Both the position numbers and the translations under genes were made by a program. A stretch of DNA of 64,000 nucleotides from Streptomyces sp. AA1529 (GTDB taxonomy: Bacteria; Actinomycetota; Actinomycetes; Streptomycetales; Streptomycetaceae), in the NCBI RefSeq assembly GCF_000280905.1, contig NZ_ALAP01000033.1:16349-80348 (forward strand). The letters run 5' to 3'. Below the pieces are notes generated by a model, which worked only from the letters and a program-made list of their open reading frames with translations, was not told the origin of the DNA and did no database searches. Shown here in pieces: positions 58,688-64,000 of this stretch; positions within the stretch are counted from its first letter, which is position 1, and each line of letters opens with the position of its first letter.

Positions 58688-59619
58688 GCGCCGCCGCCCG
58701 ACAGGGAGCGGGAGGTGGCCATCGCGGAGGCGAACGCGGACACCAGCGTGGGGTGGTGCACCAGGTCGAAGACGTCGGACGGATCGCCCTCCGGCATCGG
58801 TCCGCGCACCGGCATCGCGCCCGTCGGCGACTGCGCCGCCGCGTACCGCTCCCACAGCGCCCCGTCCAGCGCGGCGTGCGGCAGGCAGGCGTCGACGATG
58901 AAGAGCTCGCCCAGCAGGTCCCAGTGCTCCAGTTCGGCCCAGTCGGCCGCCCAGGCGGGCAGATACAGCTCCAGATAGCGGGCCAGCTCCTCGGGGATGC
59001 CCTCGGGCTGTTCACCCCAGTTGGTGAGGTGGAAGACGGTGTGGGTGATGTCGTAGGCGATGTGCAGCTGCACGGCCCACGGCTCCGGCTGCCTGCCCAG
59101 CACGGTGGTGGCGAGGGTCTCGGCGAAGTCCCCGCTCGGCTCCAGTCCCATCCGGCGCTCCGCGTTCAGGACGCCGAGCCGCCGGTTGGGGACCATCTCC
59201 AGGGCCTGCCAGGCGCGGGTGGCGCGCGGGGCGCGCAGCGCGGCCTCCAGGCCGGGGTGCCGGTGGCCCAGCTCGTGGAAGACGGCGTAGATCTCCAGCG
59301 GTACCGGGGAGAAGGGCTCGTCGTGCTGGAGCGCGGCCAGGACGTTGCCGCCGTCCAGCAGCTCCCGCCAGGCGAAGTCCAGCAGCGAGGTGGCCCGCTC
59401 CCGCTGGCGGCCGCCCGCCACACCCTCCCGGGAGAGCATCCGCATGTTGATGGCCAGCTCGCCGATCGGCTTGAGGCGCTCCATCAGCGCGTCGCCGCGC
59501 GCCCGGTCCGCCTCCGTGAGCCGGAAGTGGTCGCGGTTGGCGTCGAGCCAGGCCAGCGCGCGGTCGCCGACGCCGTGCAGCAGGGCGGGAGGGGCGGGTG
59601 CGGGGGCGGTCGTGGTCAT
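58684..59619 (-). CDS. Uncharacterised helical protein, paralogue A (possibly DUF6895)
   Basis: 311 residues, mostly helical and soluble. It starts with an ALAWLDANRDHFRL segment and contains YDITHTVFHLTNWG and LYLPAWAADW, motifs shared with the neighbouring paralogue at 59616-60569 (THDVFHLTDWG, LWLPAWLDSW). It also has HELGH, but the paralogue lacks it, so a zinc protease role is doubtful. I believe the family corresponds to DUF6895 but cannot verify that. Function is unknown. Four-base overlaps couple it to both neighbours. Confidence 0.82.
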   Translation of the reverse strand: MTTTAPAPAPPALLHGVGDRALAWLDANRDHFRLTEADRARGDALMERLKPIGELAINMRMLSREGVAGGRQRERATSLLDFAWRELLDGGNVLAALQHDEPFSPVPLEIYAVFHELGHRHPGLEAALRAPRATRAWQALEMVPNRRLGVLNAERRMGLEPSGDFAETLATTVLGRQPEPWAVQLHIAYDITHTVFHLTNWGEQPEGIPEELARYLELYLPAWAADWAELEHWDLLGELFIVDACLPHAALDGALWERYAAAQSPTGAMPVRGPMPEGDPSDVFDLVHHPTLVSAFASAMATSRSLSGGGA

Positions 59620-60569
59620 CCGGGAGCCTCGCTGTCCAGGGTCGCGGTCCGGGCCAGGGTGCCGGCGAACGCCAGCACGAGCGTGGAGTGGTAGCAGGTG
59701 GTGAAGCACTCGGCGGGGCCGGTGCCGGGCGGCGGCGGGTCGTCCTGCTCGGGCAGGGCGCCGTCGGCGGTGCGTGCCGCGGCCAGCCGCTGCCAGGCCG
59801 CCGTGTCGAGCGCGGCGCCCGGCAGACAGGCGGCGACGGCGAGGAGCTCTCCGGCCAGATCCCACAGCCGCTCCTCCAGCCAGCTGTCCAGCCATGCCGG
59901 GAGCCACAGCCGCAGATACTCGGCCGCGGCGGGGGAGAGCCGGGAGGGGGCGCGGCCCCAGTCGGTCAGGTGGAAGACGTCGTGGGTGAGGCCGTAGGCC
60001 GTCCGGCACTCCAGGAACCAGGGCTCGGGCAGTCGTCCCAGCCAGGTGTGGGCCAGCGCGCCGGCGAAGTCCGTGTGGTGCGGCACCCCGATCCGGGCCT
60101 CGGCGTTGAGCACGGCCAGGGTGCGGGTGTGGTCCTCGCGGGCCAGTTGCCAGCCGCGCAGCCCGGTCGTGGTCCGCACCAGCTCGTCCACGGCGGCGTC
60201 GCGCAGCCCGGCCCGGGCGAAGCTGCCGTACAGCTCCACCGGGTAGGTCGCCTGCGGCTCGCCCCGTACGAGCTCGGCGAACAGCTCGCCTCGGCGGGCT
60301 TCCTGCCAGGCGTGCGCGAGCAGCCGCCGGGCCCGGTCGCGGAGTTCCGGCACCGGATGGAGCTCCGCGATCAGGGCCGAGAGCTCGGCGAGTTCACCGA
60401 GCGGTTTGAGGGTCAGGTTGGGATCGGCGGTGGTCGCCACGTCCGGCGGCAGCCGGAAGTGCGCACGGTGCCGCTCGGTCCAGTCCAGGCCCTCGGCGAC
60501 CAGGGTGTCGAGGAGTTCCGCGCCGGGGTGGGCGCGCGGCTTTGGGGGAGCCGCGCGGGCGGTGGTCAC
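59616..60569 (-). CDS. Uncharacterised helical protein, paralogue B (possibly DUF6895)
   Basis: 317 residues with the same plan as paralogue A: an N-terminal LDWTERHRAHFRLP segment like the ALAWLDANRDHFRL of A, RTLAVLNAEARIGV matching RRLGVLNAERRMGL, and the conserved AYGLTHDVFHLTDWG. A gene duplication is clear, though identity is moderate. The GTG start overlaps the upstream stop (GTGA). Conserved His and Trp residues suggest a binding pocket, but no enzyme family is recognised. Confidence 0.82.
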   Translation of the reverse strand: MTTARAAPPKPRAHPGAELLDTLVAEGLDWTERHRAHFRLPPDVATTADPNLTLKPLGELAELSALIAELHPVPELRDRARRLLAHAWQEARRGELFAELVRGEPQATYPVELYGSFARAGLRDAAVDELVRTTTGLRGWQLAREDHTRTLAVLNAEARIGVPHHTDFAGALAHTWLGRLPEPWFLECRTAYGLTHDVFHLTDWGRAPSRLSPAAAEYLRLWLPAWLDSWLEERLWDLAGELLAVAACLPGAALDTAAWQRLAAARTADGALPEQDDPPPPGTGPAECFTTCYHSTLVLAFAGTLARTATLDSEAPG

Positions 60570-61270
60570 CGGCCCCGTCCGAAGAAGGTCCGCGCGGCGG
60601 TGAGGTGCACGGCGGCCCGCGGGTCGCCGCTCATCTGCTGGACGAAGCGCAGTCCGCTGTCCAGGCCGAGCGACGGCGGGGTCTGCGGCAGCCTGGCCAG
60701 CCATCTGCCGAGTCCGGCGGCCTGCTGCCAGTCGCGGCGGCGCACCGCGCGCACGAACCCGCGCGCCAGGTCCTCGGTCCGGCCGGAGAGCCGGTCGGCG
60801 AGGGGGCCGGCGAGTCCGGGCAGTGCGAGCGAGGCGAGCTGGGAGACCCGGTGCGAGAGCCGGGGCCATGCTTCGGTGTCCAGCCAGCCGTCCGCCGGGT
60901 CGGGCGCGGGCGGCAGCTGTGCGGCGTGTGCGGGCAGCAGCGCGCGGGTGGCCTCGACCAGTCCGCGGTAGCTCCAGGTGGAGACGGCCGCGGGGTCGTC
61001 GCCGGGCGGGAAGGCGGTGAGCGCCTGCCGCACCATGGCCGCGTCCGCGCTTCCCGCACCGTCGGCCCCGCGGCCGCCGTCGAGCGCGTACGGGGCGAGG
61101 GCGTCGGCGCCCAGCACCCGGACCGCCGCGGGCGAGAGCGCGTCCTCCTGGGGCAGGGTCCTGGTGAGCGCATACGGATCGCCCTCGCCGCGGAGGGCGA
61201 GGGCGATCCCGGATGCGGCATCAGCGATGACCGCGTGCAACGCGGCTGCTCCCTGTGCCTGTTCCGTCAA
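60566..61270 (-). CDS. Hypothetical protein of the peptide operon
   Basis: 234 residues, Ala/Leu/Arg-rich, probably all-helical, without signal peptide or membrane helix. It begins at TTG 61270, which has AGGGGA about 6 bases upstream. Notable parts are IADAASGIALALRGEG near the start and AAVHLTAARTFFGRGR at the end. I recognise no family. It lies 17 bp after the small-peptide gene and overlaps the next gene by 4 bp. Confidence 0.72.
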   Translation of the reverse strand: MTEQAQGAAALHAVIADAASGIALALRGEGDPYALTRTLPQEDALSPAAVRVLGADALAPYALDGGRGADGAGSADAAMVRQALTAFPPGDDPAAVSTWSYRGLVEATRALLPAHAAQLPPAPDPADGWLDTEAWPRLSHRVSQLASLALPGLAGPLADRLSGRTEDLARGFVRAVRRRDWQQAAGLGRWLARLPQTPPSLGLDSGLRFVQQMSGDPRAAVHLTAARTFFGRGR

Positions 61271-61287
61271 GGTGATCCCCTACCTGG

Positions 61288-61473
61288 CTACTTCGTCTCC
61301 GTCTTGGGACGGGGGGTCGGGGGAGAGATCAGCAGCAGCGCGGCGAGGAGCAGTCCACCACCGCACTCCCGGGTGTCACGGAAGACGCCGTCCGGCTCGG
61401 GGGCGCTCATCAGGCCTTCCACTTCGGCGGCCAGCGCCGCGGTCTCGGGCTGGGCGGTGCGATCCATAGGCAT
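61288..61473 (-). CDS. Small peptide (61 aa), first gene of the operon
   Basis: The peptide has an acidic, hydrophilic first half (AEVEGLMSAPEPDGVFRD), one Cys followed by three glycines (RECGGG), a strongly hydrophobic run LLLAALLLIS, and a Pro/Thr/Lys-rich end. ATG 61473 has a very good AAGGAG seven bases upstream, better than any other start in the operon. The layout could be a RiPP-like precursor with a leader and a hydrophobic core, or a small membrane protein; the sequence alone cannot decide. Confidence 0.65.
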   Translation of the reverse strand: MPMDRTAQPETAALAAEVEGLMSAPEPDGVFRDTRECGGGLLLAALLLISPPTPRPKTETK

Positions 61474-61712
61474 ACGATCACTCCTTTTTCCGTTGGGGAC
61501 GGTTTCCATGGTGACCTGTGCCGCATAAGTACGCAATTCGGGTAAACGGTACATCGTTCCGAAGCTCTGACCAGCGGCGACGCGCCCCGCGGTGCACGAA
61601 CGGCCGCCCCTCGACCGCCGGACGGCCCGAGCGGGAAAGCCGTTCCCCGGCAGTCGGGGGCGCCCCATAGGATTGGGGCGGACAATCCGACACTCACCCA
61701 GAGGACCGCTGC

Positions 61713-62009
61713 ATGCCTGGCATCTCGCGCGAGGAGGTCGCCCACCTCGCGAAGCTGGCGCGCCTGGAGCTGAAGGACGAAGAGCTCGATCACTTCGCCG
61801 GACAGCTCGACGACATCATCGGCGCGGTGGCCGCCGTCTCCGATGTCGCCGACGAGGCCGTACCACCGACCTCCCACCCGCTCCCGCTCACCAACGTCAT
61901 GCGACCGGACGAGGTCCGTCCGTCGCTGACCCCGCAGCAGGCGCTCTCCGGAGCCCCCGCGCAGGAGCAGCAGCGATTCAAGGTGCCGCAGATCCTGGGG
62001 GAGGAGTGA
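61713..62009 (+). CDS. gatC: Asp-tRNA(Asn)/Glu-tRNA(Gln) amidotransferase subunit C
   Basis: 98 residues with the GatC start [17 protein letters not shown] and the [13 protein letters not shown] segment near the end. It stabilises the GatA-GatB complex that forms Gln-tRNA(Gln) from misacylated Glu-tRNA. It is first in the gatC-gatA-ORF-gatB operon and divergent from the small-peptide operon, with a 239-bp gap. It overlaps or abuts gatA by 5 bp. Confidence 0.97.
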   Translation: MPGISREEVAHLAKLARLELKDEELDHFAGQLDDIIGAVAAVSDVADEAVPPTSHPLPLTNVMRPDEVRPSLTPQQALSGAPAQEQQRFKVPQILGEE

Positions 62010-62014
62010 CCGGG

Positions 62015-63511
62015 ATGCCGGAGGAACTGATCACGCTGACCGCCGCCGAGCTGGCCGCGCGGATCGCGAGCGGTGAAGTCACCGCCGTCGAGGCGACCGA
62101 GGCCCATCTGGCCCGGATCGGCGCCGTGGACGAGAAGGTCAACGCCTTCCTGCACGTGGACCGCGAGGGTGCGCTCGCCCAGGCCCGCGAGGTCGACGCC
62201 AAGCGGGAGCGCGGCGAGGAGCTGGGTCCGCTGGCCGGCGTCCCGCTGGCGCTGAAGGACCTGTTCACCACCGAGGGGGTGCCGACCACCGCGGGGTCGA
62301 GGATCCTGGAGGGCTGGATCCCGCCCTACGACGCGACGGTCACCAGGCGCCTGAAGGACGCCGACGTCGTCATCCTCGGGAAGACCAACATGGACGAGTT
62401 CGCCATGGGGTCCTCCACCGAGAGCAGCGCCTACGGTCCGACCGCCAACCCCTGGGACCTCACCCGGATCCCGGGCGGCTCCGGCGGCGGCTCGGCCGCC
62501 TCGCTCGCCGCGCACATGGCGCCGCTGGCCATCGGCACGGACACCGGCGGCTCGATCCGCCAGCCCGCCGCCGTGACCGGCACGGTCGGCGTCAAGCCCA
62601 CCTACGGCGGGGTCTCCCGGTACGGGATGATCGCCTTCTCCTCGTCGCTGGACCAGGGCGGTCCCTGCGCCCGTACGGTGCTGGACGCGGCGCTGCTGCA
62701 CAGCGTCATCGCGGGCCACGACGAGCGGGACTCGACCTCCATCGCGCAGCCGGTCCCGGACATCGTGGCGGCGGCCCGCGACGGTTCGGCGAGCGGGATG
62801 CGCGTCGGCGTCGTCAAGGAGTTCCGCGGCGAGGGCTACCAGGACGGCGTGATGCAGCGCTTCGACGAGTCCGTCGAACTGCTGCGCGAGCTGGGCGCGG
62901 AGATCGTGGAGCTGTCCTGCCCCTCGTTCACCAAGGCCCTGGCGGCCTACTACCTGATCGCCCCGTCCGAGTGCTCCTCCAACCTGGCCCGGTTCGACGC
63001 CATGCGCTACGGCCTGCGCAGCGGCGACGACGGCAGCCACTCGGCGGAGGAGGTCACCGCGCTGACCCGGGAGGCGGGCTTCGGCGACGAGGTCAAGCGC
63101 CGCGTCATGCTCGGCACCTACGCGCTCAGCTCCGGCTACTACGACGCCTACTACGGCTCGGCGCAGAAGGTCCGCACCCTGATCACCCGCGATTTCGAGA
63201 AGGCGTTCGAGCAGGTGGACGTGGTGGTCTCACCGACGTCCCCCACCACCGCCTGGCCGATCGGCGAACGCGTCGACGACCCGATGGCGATGTACCTCGC
63301 CGACGTCTGCACACTCCCGTCCAACCTGGCGGGCAACTCCGCCATGTCCATCCCGTGCGGACTCGCACCGGAGGACGGGCTCCCGGTGGGGCTGCAGATC
63401 ATCGCCCCCGCCATGGCCGATGACAGGCTCTACCGTGTCGGTGCGGCCCTGGAGGCCGCCTTCCAGGCACGTTGGGGGCACCCGCTGCTAGAGGAGGCAC
63501 CGTCGCTGTGA
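62015..63511 (+). CDS. gatA: Asp-tRNA(Asn)/Glu-tRNA(Gln) amidotransferase subunit A
   Basis: 498 residues, amidase-signature family. The Ser-cisSer-Lys triad is marked by Lys81 (LALKDLF), the cis-Ser in GGSGGGSAA (about 156) and the nucleophile in [11 protein letters not shown]. It releases ammonia from glutamine for GatB. ATG 62015 has GGAGGAG with good spacing; an in-frame GTG at 62006 overlapping the gatC stop is the alternative. The stop overlaps the next small gene. Confidence 0.97.
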   Translation: MPEELITLTAAELAARIASGEVTAVEATEAHLARIGAVDEKVNAFLHVDREGALAQAREVDAKRERGEELGPLAGVPLALKDLFTTEGVPTTAGSRILEGWIPPYDATVTRRLKDADVVILGKTNMDEFAMGSSTESSAYGPTANPWDLTRIPGGSGGGSAASLAAHMAPLAIGTDTGGSIRQPAAVTGTVGVKPTYGGVSRYGMIAFSSSLDQGGPCARTVLDAALLHSVIAGHDERDSTSIAQPVPDIVAAARDGSASGMRVGVVKEFRGEGYQDGVMQRFDESVELLRELGAEIVELSCPSFTKALAAYYLIAPSECSSNLARFDAMRYGLRSGDDGSHSAEEVTALTREAGFGDEVKRRVMLGTYALSSGYYDAYYGSAQKVRTLITRDFEKAFEQVDVVVSPTSPTTAWPIGERVDDPMAMYLADVCTLPSNLAGNSAMSIPCGLAPEDGLPVGLQIIAPAMADDRLYRVGAALEAAFQARWGHPLLEEAPSL

Positions 63512-63753
63512 GTTCGAAGCTGCAGAAGGCCAAAGGATTCAAGAAGTCCAGGACCGGGCTGTACTTCTCCATCGCCACGTCGCTGATCGGTGTCCCCGGC
63601 ACCGTCAAGCGCGCCAAGGAGGCGAAGAAGGAGGGGGACATGCTGCAGCTCGTCGATGTGGCGGTCTCCGCGGCCGGCATCGTCACCGGCGTCGTGCTGC
63701 TGGTGCGCGAGCTGCGCCGGCTCGACGTCGTCGACGACATCCTCGACGACTGA
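63508..63753 (+). CDS. Small conserved protein between gatA and gatB
   Basis: 81 residues. A basic N-terminus ([16 protein letters not shown]) is followed by a moderately hydrophobic segment [16 protein letters not shown] and a second at [17 protein letters not shown], then an acidic end. It may be a small membrane protein. GTG 63508 overlaps the gatA stop, with GAGGAGG upstream. The same small gene occurs at this spot in other Streptomyces (from memory, SCO5500); function unknown. Confidence 0.82.
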   Translation: MSSKLQKAKGFKKSRTGLYFSIATSLIGVPGTVKRAKEAKKEGDMLQLVDVAVSAAGIVTGVVLLVRELRRLDVVDDILDD

Positions 63754-63778
63754 CGCGGGAGAGAAAGGTACGTTTTCC

Positions 63779-64000
63779 GTGACCGTCACCGAACTGGTGT
63801 CGTACGACGAGGCACTGGCCTCCTACGACCCCGTCATGGGCCTCGAGGTCCACGTCGAGCTCGGCACCAGGACCAAGATGTTCTGCGGCTGCTCGACCGA
63901 GCTGGGAGCCGAGGCGAACAGCCAGGTCTGCCCGACCTGCCTGGGACTGCCCGGTGCGCTGCCCGTCGTCAACAAGGTGGGCGTGGAGTCCGCCGTCCGG
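63779..64000 (+). CDS. gatB: Asp-tRNA(Asn)/Glu-tRNA(Gln) amidotransferase subunit B, 5' part
   Basis: The first 74 codons are present and the gene leaves the window. [19 protein letters not shown] is the GatB signature, and the zinc-binding cysteine pairs CGC and CPTC follow. GTG 63779 is preceded by GGGAGAGAAAGG. GatB phosphorylates Glu-tRNA(Gln) and completes amidation with ammonia from GatA. Confidence 0.96.
   Translation, partial: MTVTELVSYDEALASYDPVMGLEVHVELGTRTKMFCGCSTELGAEANSQVCPTCLGLPGALPVVNKVGVESAVR

Noticed and set aside
59268..59282. HELGH as a zinc metalloprotease motif in paralogue A
   Set aside because: The aligned region of paralogue B reads ARAGL and no third ligand is evident, so it is more likely chance within a helix.

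Overview
The window is very G+C-rich actinobacterial DNA and is best explained as a Streptomyces chromosome. Codon third positions are almost all G or C, GTG starts and 4-bp stop/start overlaps are common, terminators are long GC hairpins without a T tract, and from about 25.8 kb onward the gene order (sdaA, glyA, gcvH, gcvT, dpp-type transporter, cysteine desulfurase, amidase, mnmA, ligA, GGDEF-EAL protein, gatC, gatA, gatB) matches, from memory, the conserved Streptomyces core around S. coelicolor SCO5469-SCO5501.

Region 1 (1-12.6 kb) is the edge of a trans-acyltransferase PKS/NRPS gene cluster. It holds the 3' part of a terminal NRPS (methyltransferase remainder, adenylation end, carrier protein, and a final condensation domain lacking its catalytic histidines), a fused AT-AT-enoylreductase, a discrete AT that still carries pieces of the modular PKS it came from, and a full methoxymalonyl-ACP set (3-hydroxyacyl-CoA dehydrogenase, ACP, acyl-CoA dehydrogenase, FkbH-type HAD protein, O-methyltransferase). 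Two extender systems plus an N-methylating terminal NRPS module suggest an oxazolomycin-type product; that product call is inference.

Region 2 (12.8-22 kb) has a K+ channel, a CDF metal exporter, an MMPL exporter, a LysR regulator divergent from a transporter/NAD-binding pair, and an unusual single protein joining a sigma factor, a zinc anti-sigma-like motif, one membrane helix and an extracellular CAP domain.

Region 3 (22.27-25.92 kb) is a decayed integrative element of about 3.6 kb inserted at the 3' end of sdaA. It is bounded by duplicated sdaA ends (59/63 identical, 34-bp perfect core). It has a broken tyrosine integrase, a broken MFS transporter, an intact vapBC toxin-antitoxin pair with an operator-like palindrome, a helically phased repeat array beside the att core, and a tRNA-Thr fragment.

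Region 4 (25.9-30.6 kb) is a glycine/serine operon (gcvT-gcvH-glyA-sdaA, leftward) behind a tandem glycine riboswitch. Region 5 (30.7-47.8 kb) contains an ATPase, a secreted KPG-repeat protein, two SseB-like proteins, a five-gene oligopeptide ABC transporter, a TRIC channel, a thioesterase, Dps, cysteine desulfurase, amidase, mnmA and a LOG-family hydrolase. Region 6 (47.8-57.5 kb) has a fused two-domain methyltransferase expected to make glycine betaine from glycine, an MreB paralogue, an SDR, a MetE-like protein, ligA and a membrane GGDEF-EAL protein (RmdB-like). Region 7 (57.6-61.5 kb) is a tightly coupled leftward operon of unknown function (small peptide, unknown protein, two paralogous helical proteins, SxxK hydrolase) inserted between core genes. 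Region 8 (61.7-64 kb) is gatC-gatA-small ORF-gatB, with gatB cut by the window edge.
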